A stretch of DNA of 23,423 bases from Deinococcus sp. (GCA_030524065.1 JAUNHF010000003.1:1-23423), one strand, 5' to 3'; numbered from the stretch's first letter, positions 1 through 7,964 are shown. Notes: generated by a model from the sequence alone, not told the origin. Translations and numbers: made by a program.

Positions 1-1
1 G

Positions 2-232
2 CTGGGGCTGCTGCTGGGACTGGTGGGGCGCGGCGTCCTGCCTGAAGCGGCGCGGCTGGCGCTGGGCACCGGGCTGCTGGGCAGCTTTACCACCTTCAGC
101 ACTTTCAGCGTGGACCTGGACCAGATGCTGATACGCGGCGCCTACGGCGAGGCGGCGCTGTACCTGAGCCTCAGCGTGGGCGGAGGCGTCCTGGCGGCGG
201 CGCTGGGCCGTGTGCTGGCCGGGCAGCTGTAA
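2..232 (+). CDS. crcB: CrcB/Fluc fluoride channel, C-terminal part
   Basis: The open frame enters from the left edge and ends at TAA 230-232, so the N-terminal part is missing. The visible 76 residues contain the family motif around TTFSTF (read as [12 protein letters not shown]), followed by a hydrophobic glycine- and alanine-rich last helix. CrcB/Fluc proteins are small (about 125 residues) inner-membrane channels that work as dual-topology dimers and export fluoride. The TTFSTF segment carries the phenylalanines and polar track of the pore. No fluoride riboswitch can be assessed because the upstream region lies outside the window. The next gene starts 259 bp downstream with its own promoter, so this is probably the end of a separate unit. 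Confidence 0.85.
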   Translation: MGLLLGLVGRGVLPEAARLALGTGLLGSFTTFSTFSVDLDQMLIRGAYGEAALYLSLSVGGGVLAAALGRVLAGQL

Positions 233-271
233 TGCAGACGGTGGCCCAGCGGCTCATGTGAAGCGGTAAAG

Positions 272-294
272 GCCGACCAACGGGAAGAAATACG
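272..294 (+). repeat. Short dispersed repeat, copy A
   Basis: Within the crcB-xseA spacer this stretch shares CGACCAACGGGA followed closely by AAATACG with 12708-12737 upstream of cdsA. The surrounding bases also look loosely alike (CATG and GCG upstream). It could be a small noncoding repeat of the kind scattered in Deinococcus genomes. Only two copies are visible here, so the family assignment is inference. Confidence 0.4.
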
Positions 295-479
295 CAACGC
301 AACGTAGCGCAGTGCAGACAAGGCAAGTTGCGACACGGCGCTGTGGCCGCAAACCACATGCTTCTGGGCATGTCATTCGGGCGCGAGCGGGGCAGGGGCA
401 GCCAGCAAACCGGGGTCCACTTCTGAACGCCTGAAACTGCCTGCTGCTCCTCTGGTCACTTCTGGGCAGGCCAGCCCCC

Positions 480-485
480 TAGACT
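480..485 (+). promoter_or_regulatory. -10 box of xseA, leaderless-type
   Basis: TAGACT lies 6 nt before the xseA ATG at 492, the spacing expected if transcription starts at or next to the start codon. There is no convincing Shine-Dalgarno sequence. No good -35 was found. Confidence 0.45.
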
Positions 486-491
486 GGAAAG

Positions 492-1712
492 ATGCCGCCC
501 CGCCGCTCCTCCCGCCGCCAAAGTGCCGAAACCTCGCCTAGCCACGCGCCGCCGGCCCAGTGGCTGGAACTCTCGGAGCTGCTGGACTACGTGGGGCAGG
601 TGCTGGGACGGGGCCTGCCGGGGGCCATCTGGGTGCGGGCCGAAATTGCCGAGCTGACGGACCGGCGGCACCTGTATCTGGAACTGATTCAGCTGGAAGG
701 TGGGCAGCAGGTCGCCCGCTGCCGCGCCGCGCTGTGGGCCCGCGAGCGCTACGCGCTGGAAGGCAAGTTCCGCCGCGTGACCGGCGGTGGCCTGGGCGTG
801 GGCATGAAGGTGCTGCTCTTTTGCACGGCCGAGTTTCATGCGCAGTACGGCTTTTCGCTGCATATCCAGGACATCTCGCCCGAATTCACCCTGGGGGAGG
901 CGGCCGCCCGCCTGGGCGCCCTGCGCGGGCAGTTGCAGGCCGAAGGGGTGTATGCCTTAAACCGCGCCCTGCCGCTGCCCGCCGACTACGCCCGGCTGGC
1001 CGTGATCGCTCCCGAAGGGGCCGCCGGCCTGGGAGACTTTCACCGTGAGGTAGAGCACTTGCAGGCGGCGGGCGCGCTGGAACTGCATTACCTGCGGGCC
1101 ACCTTTCAGGGCCGCGAGGCCAGCGCCAGCCTGACCCGCGCCGTAGCGGCCGCGCTGGAGCTGCACGCCGCGCAGCCGCTGGACGCCCTGGTGGTCATCC
1201 GGGGCGGTGGGGCCACCACCGACCTGGCCTGGCTGAACGACCTGGAGTTTGGCCGGGCGCTGGCGCAGTTCCCGGTGCCGGTGATCACGGGCCTGGGCCA
1301 CGCCCGCGACGACACCCTTCCCGACGAGCTGGCGGCGCTGAGGACCGATACGCCCAGCAAGGCTGCGGCCCACATCGTCCGTACGGTGGCGGCGGCAGCG
1401 GCCCAGGCCCAGGCCGACTGGCAGGCCGTGCGCCGTGCCGGGGCCGAAGCGGCGGTGGGAGCCGACGCCGGGGTGCGCTGGCTGCGCGACCGGCTGAAAG
1501 TGGCGGCTCAGCGCCAGCTGACAGGAGCCGAGCGCGACGTGACGGCCCTGATGCGCTCGGCAGTGGGCCTGTCGCCGGAGCGCACCCTGAGACGCGGCTA
1601 CGCGGTGGTGCGCGGCGCGGGCGGAGTGGTCACCCGCGCCGCCGACTTGCAGCCTGGGGAACAGGTCACATTGCAGTTTGCCGACGGTGAAGTGGGGGCC
1701 GAGATCCGGTGA
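492..1712 (+). CDS. xseA: Exodeoxyribonuclease VII large subunit
   Basis: 406 residues, a normal length for XseA. The large subunit carries the nuclease active site of exonuclease VII, which degrades single-stranded DNA from both ends with the small XseB subunits and acts in mismatch and damage repair. After a proline- and serine-rich lead-in (about 1-22) comes an N-terminal OB-fold (about 25-130), then the catalytic domain with [17 protein letters not shown] and [15 protein letters not shown], matching the conserved RGGG and GHE-type blocks, and an alanine-rich helical part. The C-terminal LRRGYAVVR and [11 protein letters not shown] segments are typical of the family. In the GHE block an A replaces the usual E (GHARDD). 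xseB is not in the window. The stop overlaps the next GTG (GTGA), implying translational coupling. Confidence 0.92.
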   Translation: MPPRRSSRRQSAETSPSHAPPAQWLELSELLDYVGQVLGRGLPGAIWVRAEIAELTDRRHLYLELIQLEGGQQVARCRAALWARERYALEGKFRRVTGGGLGVGMKVLLFCTAEFHAQYGFSLHIQDISPEFTLGEAAARLGALRGQLQAEGVYALNRALPLPADYARLAVIAPEGAAGLGDFHREVEHLQAAGALELHYLRATFQGREASASLTRAVAAALELHAAQPLDALVVIRGGGATTDLAWLNDLEFGRALAQFPVPVITGLGHARDDTLPDELAALRTDTPSKAAAHIVRTVAAAAAQAQADWQAVRRAGAEAAVGADAGVRWLRDRLKVAAQRQLTGAERDVTALMRSAVGLSPERTLRRGYAVVRGAGGVVTRAADLQPGEQVTLQFADGEVGAEIR

Positions 1713-2231
1713 GCTGGACCGTTCGTCCCGTCACTCTGGCGGACGCCTGGACAGTAGCCGGGCACCGCTTGCCGGAGCTGCCAACAGACCACGCCGCCGC
1801 GCAGGCCTACGCACAGTGGCTCCCCGGCGCACTGGAACGCGGGCTTTATTCTGGTCTGGCTGGCCGAAAGCGGAGGAGACATCATCGGCGGCGCGGGCCT
1901 GACCCTGCTGGACTGGGGGCTGACCAGGGACGACCCGCAGCCCTGGCGCGGGCGGGTGGTCAATGTCTGGACCCATCCCGCCCAGCGGCGGCAGGGTGTG
2001 GCGCGGCAGCTGGTCACACACGCTTTGGCAGCGGCGGCAGCGCGGGGAGTGCGGGTGCTGAGTCTGGGCACCACGCCAGCGGGCCGCCCGCTTTATGAGG
2101 CGCTGGGGTTTGAGGAGGCCAGCGCCGAGATGGTGCGCCGCTTTCCCCGCCAGGAGCTGCAATGGGCCGGGCAGTACACTGGCCCATGCTGCACCTCCGT
2201 CACGCGACCCTGGACGACCTGGACACCCTGA
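1709..2231 (+). pseudogene. GNAT acetyltransferase interrupted by a frameshift
   Basis: Translation starts at GTG 1709, overlapping the xseA stop. It reads a GNAT-like N-terminus (VRPVTLADAWTVAGHRLPEL ... LPGALERG) until about 1843. The continuation FILVWLAESGGDIIGGAGL, then VVNVWTHPAQRRQGVARQL and YEALGFEE, lies in the next frame and ends at the TGA at 2229-2231. Dropping one G from the GGG run at 1841-1843 restores one continuous acetyltransferase of about 170 residues, with the acetyl-CoA loop QRRQGVA and the C-terminal LYEALGF motif. GNAT enzymes transfer acetyl groups from acetyl-CoA to amines; the substrate cannot be told. Both halves look well conserved, so this is a very recent mutation, a sequencing error or a slippage site. 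The 3' end overlaps the next gene. Confidence 0.75.
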
Positions 2232-2638
2232 GCGAACTGTTTGACGAGTACCGCGTCTGGTACGGCCAACCCTCGGACCCCGGCGGGGCGCGGACCTTTT
2301 TGCAGGAGCGGCTGCTGCTGGGCGAATCGGTTATTTTGCTGGCGCTCCTGGATGACCGGCCCGCCGGCTTTACGCAGCTCTACCGCTCCTTTTCCAGCGT
2401 GCGGATGCGGCGGCTGTGGATTTTGAACGACCTGTTTGTGCGTGCCGATGTCCGGGGGCAGAGGGTAGCCGTAGCGCTGCTGGACGCCGCCCGCGACCTG
2501 GCCGTGCAGGGCGGAGCCAGGGGCGTGATTCTGGAGACGGCGGGCGATAACCTGGCCGCCCAGCGCCTGTACGACCGCTACGGCTTTCAGCGCAGCGGCG
2601 GCGTGCATTACCTGCTGACCGTGGGGGAAGAGGCGTGA
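2162..2638 (+). CDS. GNAT family N-acetyltransferase
   Basis: 158 residues with a clear GNAT fold: an N-terminal [20 protein letters not shown], a beta-4 [15 protein letters not shown], the acetyl-CoA loop RGQRVA at the start of helix 3, and the C-terminal [19 protein letters not shown]. Known relatives acetylate small amines, antibiotics or peptide ends; the substrate here is unknown. Two starts are possible. ATG 2162 has an AGGAG five bases upstream (2152-2156). ATG 2186 (MLHLRHAT, the usual GNAT beginning) has TACACT at 2175-2180, fitting a leaderless start. The longer one is given. It overlaps the 3' end of the broken GNAT before it, and its stop overlaps the tyrA GTG as GTGA. Confidence 0.85.
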   Translation: MGRAVHWPMLHLRHATLDDLDTLSELFDEYRVWYGQPSDPGGARTFLQERLLLGESVILLALLDDRPAGFTQLYRSFSSVRMRRLWILNDLFVRADVRGQRVAVALLDAARDLAVQGGARGVILETAGDNLAAQRLYDRYGFQRSGGVHYLLTVGEEA

Positions 2639-3756
2639 CCCCGCCTGAGCTGGACGCTCTGCGCGCAGAGATAGACGCGAACGACCGTGAGCTGCTGCGG
2701 CTGCTTCAGCGGCGCATTGAGCTGGCGCGGCAGGTGGGCGACGTGAAGCGGGCGCAGGGCCTGCCCATCTACGTGCCGGAGCGGGAAAGCGCTCTGCTGG
2801 ACGCCCGCCGCGCCGAAGCCGCCGCCTTGGGGATCAGCCCCGACCTGGCCGAGGACGTGCTGCGCCGCTGCATGCGCGAAAGCTACGTGCAGGAAAGTGG
2901 GCATAGCGTGGGCGTGCGCCCTGGGCTGCGGGTGGTCGTGGTGGGCGGCGGCGGGCGGCTGGGCGGGCGCTTCGTGCAGGCGTTCCGCGAGTCGGGCTAC
3001 GAGGTGGCTGTGCTGGAGCGCGGCGACTGGGACCGCGCCGCCGAACTGCTGGCCGGGGCCGGGCTGGTGCTGGTCAGCGTGCCGATTCACGATACTGCCG
3101 CCGTGATTGCGGCGTTGCCCCCGCTGCCGCCCGGCTGCCTGCTGGCCGATCTGGCCTCGGTCAAGGCCGAGCCGCTGCGGGCGATGCTGGCCGCGCACCC
3201 CGGGCCAGTGCTGGGGCTGCATCCCATGTTCGGCCCGGACGTGCTGACTTTTGCCAAAGAAGTCACCGTGTTCTGCCGGGGACGCGGCGAGCCGGGCGAA
3301 GTGGACTGGTTGCTCGAGCAGCTGCGGCTGTGGGGCCTGCGCCTGCACCCAGCGAACCCCAGCGAACACGACCGCCACATGGGGCTGATTCAGGCCATGC
3401 GCCACGCCACCGCCTATGCCTACGGGCTGAACCTCAGCCGCGAGCGCCCGCACCTGGATGAACTGCTGGCCTTATCCAGCCCCATCTACCGCCTGGAACT
3501 GATGATGGTGGGCCGCTTGTTCGCGCAGGACCCGCAGCTGTATTACGACATCATCGGGTCGCAGCCCAGCCATCTGGGCCTGATCCGTGACTACCACGCC
3601 GCCCTGGCCGAGGTGATTGAGCTGCTGGAGCGAGGCGACCGGGACGCCTTTACGCGGCATTTCTATGACGTGCGCGAGTTCTTCGGGCCGCTCGGCGAGC
3701 AGTTCCTGAGCGAGAGCCGCGTGCTGCTGGCCCAGAGCAAGGACCGGGCCGGCTAG
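2635..3756 (+). CDS. tyrA: Bifunctional chorismate mutase / prephenate dehydrogenase (T-protein)
   Basis: 373 residues. The enzyme converts chorismate to prephenate and then oxidises it with NAD to 4-hydroxyphenylpyruvate, the tyrosine precursor. The AroQ-type chorismate mutase domain spans about 4-90 ([20 protein letters not shown]38, [19 protein letters not shown]). The dehydrogenase follows from about 97, with Rossmann motif [22 protein letters not shown], the catalytic-His block GLHPMFGPD (H196), and [20 protein letters not shown]. Length, domain order and motif wording closely match the enteric bacterial TyrA as I remember it, more than the mutase-free dehydrogenases of most bacteria. 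The GTG start overlaps the upstream GNAT stop and has the purine-rich GGGGGAAGAGG just before it. pheA follows after 54 bp with its own promoter. Confidence 0.93.
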   Translation: MTPPELDALRAEIDANDRELLRLLQRRIELARQVGDVKRAQGLPIYVPERESALLDARRAEAAALGISPDLAEDVLRRCMRESYVQESGHSVGVRPGLRVVVVGGGGRLGGRFVQAFRESGYEVAVLERGDWDRAAELLAGAGLVLVSVPIHDTAAVIAALPPLPPGCLLADLASVKAEPLRAMLAAHPGPVLGLHPMFGPDVLTFAKEVTVFCRGRGEPGEVDWLLEQLRLWGLRLHPANPSEHDRHMGLIQAMRHATAYAYGLNLSRERPHLDELLALSSPIYRLELMMVGRLFAQDPQLYYDIIGSQPSHLGLIRDYHAALAEVIELLERGDRDAFTRHFYDVREFFGPLGEQFLSESRVLLAQSKDRAG

Positions 3757-3799
3757 GCACATAGGGACAGGGTTGGTGGGGGCCCGCCTCCCATCTACC

Positions 3800-3805
3800 T
3801 ACAAT
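3800..3805 (+). promoter_or_regulatory. -10 box of pheA, leaderless-type
   Basis: TACAAT lies 5 nt before the ATG at 3811, and there is no Shine-Dalgarno sequence in the short GAACC gap. This is a near-consensus -10 for a leaderless mRNA. No clear -35 was seen. It would let pheA be expressed independently of tyrA. Confidence 0.55.
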
Positions 3806-3810
3806 GAACC

Positions 3811-4971
3811 ATGTCTGACCCGTCCGGCCGCCCTCCAAGCACTGAAGCCCCGACCTCCGGGGCCCTGAACTCTGAGCCCCTGGCGCCTGAGATTCTGGCG
3901 GCCGCTATCACCCCGCACCGTGAGCGGATAGACGCCATTGACGCGCAGCTGCTGGACCTGCTCAGCCAGCGGGCGGCCGAGGCGCGGGCCATCGGGGACC
4001 TCAAGGGTACGGCGGCTGTTTACCGCCCCGAGCGCGAGGCGCAGGTGCTGGCCCGCATCGCCGCGCTGAATGCCGGGCCGCTGCATGAGAACGCCGTGCG
4101 CCGCATTTTCCGCGAAATCATGAGCGAATGCTTGGCGCTGGAAAGGCCGCTGACGGTCACTTATCTGGGGCCGCAGGGCACCTTTACCGAGCAGGCGGCC
4201 CAGCGGCATTTCGGGGGTGCGGCGCAGCTGGCCGCCTGCGCCACTACCGACGAGGCGCTGCGCGAGGTGGAAGCCCGCCAGGCCGACTACGCGGTGGTCC
4301 CGGTAGAAAACAGCAGTGAAGGGGCCGTGAACCGCACGCTGGACCTGTTGCCGGCCACGCCGCTGCGGGCCTGCGGTGAAGTCACCATGCGTATCCACCA
4401 CTGCCTGCTGTCGCCCGGCGAAGACACCGCTGCGGTCACCCGCATCTACGCGCATCCGCAGGCGCTGGCGCAGTGCCACGAGTACCTGACCCGCCACCTG
4501 CCTGCCGCCGAGCGCCTGCCGGTCAGCTCCAACGCCGAAGCGGCCCGGCTGGCGGCGCAGTCGGGGCCGGGCGTGGCCGCGCTGGGGCCGGGCGCGGCGG
4601 CCAGCCTGTACGGTCTGAACGTGCTGGAACAAAATGTCGAGGATGATCCCAGCAACACCACCCGCTTTCTGGTGCTGGGCCACGCCAGCCCTGGCCCCAG
4701 CGGGCAAGACCGCACCACCCTGGTGTTGGCCGCGCCGCAGGCCGAGCAGGCTGGGGCGATGCACCGGCTGCTGGAGCCGTTCAGCCGCCTGGGCATCTCC
4801 ATGACCAAGCTGGAAAGCCGCCCGGTGCGCGGCGGGCTGTGGCAGTACATGTTTTTTATTGATATCGAGGGCCACGAGCAGGACGGTAGCGTGGCGCAGG
4901 CCCTGGCAGAGATGCGGGAGCGGGCCGCTTTTCTCAAGGTGGTGGGCAGTTATCCGCGTGCTGTGGGCTAA
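3811..4971 (+). CDS. pheA: Bifunctional chorismate mutase / prephenate dehydratase (P-protein)
   Basis: 386 residues. It makes phenylpyruvate, the phenylalanine precursor, from chorismate by way of prephenate. A disordered proline- and serine-rich lead (1-28) precedes an AroQ chorismate mutase domain (about 32-110: RERIDAIDAQLLDLLSQRAAEA, VYRPERE). The prephenate dehydratase domain covers about 114-288 (TYLGPQGTFTEQAA, VVPVENSSEGAVNRTLDLL, and the catalytic NTTRF at 282-286). The C-terminal ACT domain (about 302-380) has ESRPVRGGLWQYMFFID, the phenylalanine-binding ESRP motif, so feedback inhibition by phenylalanine is expected. The preceding tyrA also carries its own mutase domain, so each branch has a private copy of that step. 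The convergent hairpin at 4992-5032 ends the unit. Confidence 0.94.
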   Translation: MSDPSGRPPSTEAPTSGALNSEPLAPEILAAAITPHRERIDAIDAQLLDLLSQRAAEARAIGDLKGTAAVYRPEREAQVLARIAALNAGPLHENAVRRIFREIMSECLALERPLTVTYLGPQGTFTEQAAQRHFGGAAQLAACATTDEALREVEARQADYAVVPVENSSEGAVNRTLDLLPATPLRACGEVTMRIHHCLLSPGEDTAAVTRIYAHPQALAQCHEYLTRHLPAAERLPVSSNAEAARLAAQSGPGVAALGPGAAASLYGLNVLEQNVEDDPSNTTRFLVLGHASPGPSGQDRTTLVLAAPQAEQAGAMHRLLEPFSRLGISMTKLESRPVRGGLWQYMFFIDIEGHEQDGSVAQALAEMRERAAFLKVVGSYPRAVG

Positions 4972-4991
4972 GGCCCGGCCGGGGCCAACAG

Positions 4992-5032
4992 CAGGGGAGG
5001 GAGAGGGCCTGAGTGCCGCTCTCCCTCCCCTG
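4992..5032. terminator. Perfect 14-bp hairpin between convergent genes
   Basis: CAGGGGAGGGAGAG (4992-5005) pairs perfectly with CTCTCCCTCCCCTG (5019-5032) around a 13-nt loop. It lies just after pheA and just after the minus-strand transporter gene. No T-run follows on either side, so it may act as a bidirectional or factor-assisted terminator, or protect 3' ends. Confidence 0.6.
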
Positions 5033-5045
5033 GCTCACTGTGCGG

Positions 5046-6314
5046 CTAGGCGATCAGGCCCAGCAGGTTTGCGAGGAACAGCAGCGTAAAGCCGGTCAGA
5101 AAGGCCAGGCCTGCGTAGGCCAGTGCCCTCAGCGTGCCCGACAGATGCTGCTCGCCGCTGACCAGGCTGAGGTTCAGCCAGGCGAAGATGGGCGCAGTGA
5201 CAAACGCGCTGGTCATGGCGAACTTGAGCATGCCCGCCAGCTGATTTTGCATCAGCAGGATGATCGCCAGGCCAATCACGCTGATGCCGGTGATCCACAG
5301 CGAGATGTCGCGGGTCTTCAGGTCCGGGGCGCCGCGCAGCAGCCGCAGGGCCTCGCCGCTGGCGCGGGCGTAGCCGTCCACCACAGTGATGGTGGTGCCG
5401 AACATGCACATAAAGGCGATAAAGGCGATCACTGGCTTGGACCATTCACCGATGGTGCTGCCGTACATCTGGACCAACTGCGCGATGTAGGCGCCGCTGG
5501 CCGGCTCCAGCTTCTCGCCGTTGCCGTACTGGACCAGCGCTCCCATCGCCACGAAGAAGATGGCAAGCACCGCCGAGGTCGCGTAACCCACATTGAAATC
5601 GAAGATGGTGTCGGCGTAGTTGGCAGGGCTGATCTTCTGCTTGGCCCGGATCCACATGGAGTTGATGGCGCTGATCTCAATCGGCGCGGGCATCCAGCCC
5701 ACCAGCGCCACCAGAAAAGGCAGGGTGGCGAGGTTCCACGGCGACGGCTCCACGAACCCCGGCACCATGTTGGCCCCCTTGCTGGCCGCGACAAAGGTGG
5801 CCGCGACCGTCGCCACCGTCAGGCCAATCACGATCAGTTTGGTGATGCCGTCCAGCGCCTTGTAGTGCCCGGCGACCAGCAGCGCCCACACCACCAGCAT
5901 CATCACGCTGGCCATCACGGGGCCGCTCAGGGCAAAGCCCGCCGGCAGCATGGAGTTGAGGATCACTGCCGAGAGCAGCCCCACGCCCGCCGTGGAAATG
6001 ACCGACGACACCGCGCACAGGATAAAAAACACCCACAGGTAGCCCCGGCCCTTGTGGGCGTAGCCTTCCACCAGGCTCTGGCCGCTTTCCATGGTGTACT
6101 GCGGCCCAAAGCGGAAAAAGGGGTACTTGAGCAGGTTGGTCAGCAGGATCAGCCCGGCCAGCTGCCAGCCGAACAGCGCGCCCGCCTGCGCCGAGGACAC
6201 GATGTGCGACCCCCCAATGGCCGCCGAAGCCATCATGATGCCGGGGCCAAGAGCCGCCAAGCGAGTTTGCCAGGTAGAAGGCGGAAGCGCTGCTTGCATG
6301 ACAGGTTCTAACAT
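5046..6314 (-). CDS. Nramp-fold transporter lacking the canonical metal-binding motifs
   Basis: 422 residues, with about eleven hydrophobic segments. It aligns by eye with Nramp (SLC11) proteins: LGPGIMMASAAI at the TM1 start, AGALFGWQLAGLILLTNLLKYP, ESGQSLVEGY and TM6 VGWMPAPIEIS. Known Nramps use proton coupling to import Mn and Fe, binding the metal through DPGN in TM1 and MPH in TM6. Here the TM1 site reads GGSH (34-37) and the TM6 site MPAP (208-211), so the Asp, the Asn and the TM6 His are all absent. It belongs to an Nramp-like clade whose substrate I cannot state. It is annotated in genomes as a divalent metal transporter, but that is doubtful. The start is ATG 6314; ATG 6299 is an alternative. 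It lies 71 bp downstream of the sulfurtransferase on the same strand. Confidence 0.85.
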   Translation of the reverse strand: MLEPVMQAALPPSTWQTRLAALGPGIMMASAAIGGSHIVSSAQAGALFGWQLAGLILLTNLLKYPFFRFGPQYTMESGQSLVEGYAHKGRGYLWVFFILCAVSSVISTAGVGLLSAVILNSMLPAGFALSGPVMASVMMLVVWALLVAGHYKALDGITKLIVIGLTVATVAATFVAASKGANMVPGFVEPSPWNLATLPFLVALVGWMPAPIEISAINSMWIRAKQKISPANYADTIFDFNVGYATSAVLAIFFVAMGALVQYGNGEKLEPASGAYIAQLVQMYGSTIGEWSKPVIAFIAFMCMFGTTITVVDGYARASGEALRLLRGAPDLKTRDISLWITGISVIGLAIILLMQNQLAGMLKFAMTSAFVTAPIFAWLNLSLVSGEQHLSGTLRALAYAGLAFLTGFTLLFLANLLGLIA

Positions 6315-6385
6315 GAAAGCGGCTTAAAGGCCAAACCTGATGCAGCACATCGTGACTTAATTTTGCGTATGGCAGAAAGGGAGCC

Positions 6386-7264
6386 TTAAGCCTTTCCCTC
6401 TTCGTGGCCCGTGGTCACAGCCCTGCTTTCATCGCTGACCCAGTCGCTCCAGCTGCCGGCATACAGGCGGTTGTCCGGTCCCAGCGGTACGCCGGCCAGC
6501 TCGCGGGCCAGCAGGTTGGGCGTAGCACTCACGCCGCTGCCGCAGTAGGTCACGGTGGCTTGCCCGCTTTGTGCGCCCAGCCGCTTCGCCTGCGCCCCGG
6601 CGTCCCGGAAGCGTCCCGATTCGTCCAGTGCCTCGGCCCAGGTGCGGTTCACGGCCCCCGGAATGTGCCCGGCGCGGCGGTCTACCGGCTCGGTTTCGCC
6701 CTGATAGCGTTCCGGTGCGCGGGAATCTATCAGCAGCGTGCCGGTGGGCAGCGCGGCCACGTCCTCTGCCGTCGCCACGAAGCCGGGCTGCACCTGCGCG
6801 CTGAACGTGGCGGGTGCATGCTGCGGCTCGGCGTCGGTCAGTTCGCCGCCCAGAGCCTGCCACGCCGCCAGCCCGCCGTCCAGCACCGCCACCTGGGTAT
6901 GCCCCAGCCAGCGCAGCAGCCACCAGGCCCGCGCCGCGTAGTAGCCCTGCGCCCCGCCCGCGTCGTAGCAGACCACCCACGACTCCGGGCCGATGCCCTG
7001 CTCGCCCAGCCAACTTGCCAGGGCGCCCGGCTCTGGCAGCGGGTGGCGGCCTCCGGCGCCCGATTCGGTCACTGGGCCACTGAGGTTCATTTCCAGGTCG
7101 GCGTATACGGCTCCAGGGATATGGCCTTCCATATAAGCCATCCGGCCCAGCAGCGCGTCGCGCAGGTCGAAGCGGCAGTCCAGCAGTCGCAGCTCGGGGG
7201 TGTGGAGGTTGGCTTGCAACCACTCGGCACTGACCAGGGGGGTGGGGAAATCAGTTGTGGTCAT
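6386..7264 (-). CDS. sseA: Sulfurtransferase, two rhodanese domains (mercaptopyruvate type)
   Basis: 292 residues with tandem rhodanese domains: an inactive N-terminal one (about 9-135, [30 protein letters not shown]) and a catalytic C-terminal one (about 165-282, [26 protein letters not shown]). The active loop is CGSGVSA with the sulfur-carrying cysteine at 241. CGSGV(S/T)A is typical of 3-mercaptopyruvate sulfurtransferases, whereas thiosulfate enzymes have CRKGVTA. It would move sulfane sulfur from 3-mercaptopyruvate to an acceptor such as thioredoxin or cyanide. The ATG at 7264 has a TAAACT -10 box six bases upstream, on the bidirectional promoter shared with the plus-strand gene at 7287. 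The symbol is by family, not proven orthology. Confidence 0.9.
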   Translation of the reverse strand: MTTTDFPTPLVSAEWLQANLHTPELRLLDCRFDLRDALLGRMAYMEGHIPGAVYADLEMNLSGPVTESGAGGRHPLPEPGALASWLGEQGIGPESWVVCYDAGGAQGYYAARAWWLLRWLGHTQVAVLDGGLAAWQALGGELTDAEPQHAPATFSAQVQPGFVATAEDVAALPTGTLLIDSRAPERYQGETEPVDRRAGHIPGAVNRTWAEALDESGRFRDAGAQAKRLGAQSGQATVTYCGSGVSATPNLLARELAGVPLGPDNRLYAGSWSDWVSDESRAVTTGHEEGKA

Positions 7265-7270
7265 GTCCAG

Positions 7271-7280
7271 AGTTTAGACT
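7271..7280. promoter_or_regulatory. Bidirectional leaderless promoter with overlapping -10 boxes
   Basis: The bases AGTTTAGACT contain TAGACT on the plus strand (7275-7280) and TAAACT on the minus strand (7276-7271), overlapping by two bases. Each sits exactly 6 nt before a start codon: ATG 7287 (plus) and ATG 7264 (minus). Neither gene has a Shine-Dalgarno sequence. On the minus side CGGACA lies 18 bp upstream as a possible -35. Confidence 0.55.
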
Positions 7281-7286
7281 CCGCAT

Positions 7287-7955
7287 ATGCCCGCTGTCCG
7301 CTCTATTCCAGTGGATGACCTGCGCGAACCATTCTACGAGTTTCGGTTTTTCTTCGAGGCAGGTAGTGATATTTGTCTGTGGAGCGCCAACGCGGATGCC
7401 AGAGAATGTTTCCACTATCCGGTTTCCCTGCGTGACTTGGCCTTGCCGCGTGACCTCGTGCTCCGGGGGGAAGCCCTGATGGAACGCTGGGACGACGTTA
7501 TGGGGTGCAGCGGCTTACCGATGCCAGACCAGTTCAAACCTTTCGCACTGCACCCGCTCGGTGTCGCTGAAGGGCCGCTCCATCTGCTGACGGCCAAAAA
7601 ATGCGCGGTGTGCTTCGCGCCACCAGTCCAGCGTCAGGTCGCCTTCGCCCTCCGCAGCAGCGAAGTCGGCGCTTACTTCCAAAAACGGGATGTGCTCCAC
7701 CCCAACCGTCCGGATGAGGGCGCCCGGCTGACCCTGGCCGTCCAGCACCACCGACAGCATCCCTGGGTGAATGGTGGGGTCAGGGGGCCAGCCGGTGGTG
7801 GCAACCTTCTGGCCCGACAGGACCAGGGCCAGCAGCCGGTCTGCCATATCGGGCGAGTCGCCAAACTGAAAGGCGTCAGGCAGCGTCTCTATACCAGGGT
7901 CATAGGCGTGCACAAAGTCCCAGAGCGCCTCCTCTGTGGCCGTTGCGGGGATTGA
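7287..7955 (+). pseudogene. Hypothetical protein with lost 3' end, reading into antisense of the ASCH gene
   Basis: The frame opens at ATG 7287, with TAGACT six bases upstream. The first about 72 residues look like a genuine protein (FYEFRFFFEAGSDICLWSAN, LRDLALPRDLVLRGEALME, RWDDVMG) and resemble a small uncharacterised family as I remember it, in which the text would go on for another 20-40 residues. From about 7505 the frame instead runs along the complement of the whole ASCH coding region and stops at 7955. The natural C-terminus therefore seems to have been lost where the two genes now meet. The second two thirds is probably not selected protein. No function can be assigned. Base composition of the first part is less GC-rich than its neighbours. 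Confidence 0.5.
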
Positions 7956-7958
7956 CAT
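7515..7958 (-). CDS. ASCH domain protein
   Basis: 147 residues of the ASCH fold, a small PUA-like beta barrel thought to bind RNA or nucleotides. Visible parts are an N-terminal helix (EALWDFVHAY), the FGDSPDMADRLLALVLSGQKVATTGW segment matching the family GxKxAT-type motif (SGQKVATT), a beta-strand LSVVLDGQGQPGALIRTVGVEHIPFLEV, and the late DLTLDWWREAHRAFFGR helix. Some relatives hydrolyse N4-acetylcytidine (YqfB) or act as single-stranded nucleases; the role here is unknown. The start is ATG 7958, with TAAGCT six bases upstream and no Shine-Dalgarno sequence. Its 3' end faces the truncated plus-strand gene, whose open frame covers it entirely in antisense. Confidence 0.85.
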   Translation of the reverse strand: MSIPATATEEALWDFVHAYDPGIETLPDAFQFGDSPDMADRLLALVLSGQKVATTGWPPDPTIHPGMLSVVLDGQGQPGALIRTVGVEHIPFLEVSADFAAAEGEGDLTLDWWREAHRAFFGRQQMERPFSDTERVQCERFELVWHR

Positions 7959-7964
7959 ACCTGA

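Noticed and set aside
233..491. Possible tRNA or small protein in the crcB-xseA spacer
   Set aside because: No cloverleaf could be drawn, and the minus-strand frames there have no supporting start signals.
1709..2098. 129-codon single-frame version of the first GNAT
   Set aside because: After about 1843 this frame is low-complexity Arg/Gly/Ala text; the true continuation is in the next frame.
5013..6311. 432-codon plus-strand frame opposite the transporter gene
   Set aside because: Antisense shadow of a GC-rich gene; His-, Gln- and Arg-rich text with no domain.
7950..7960. ATTGACATAC near the ASCH start, like a half of the same response motif
   Set aside because: The other half is absent and the bases are coding sequence.
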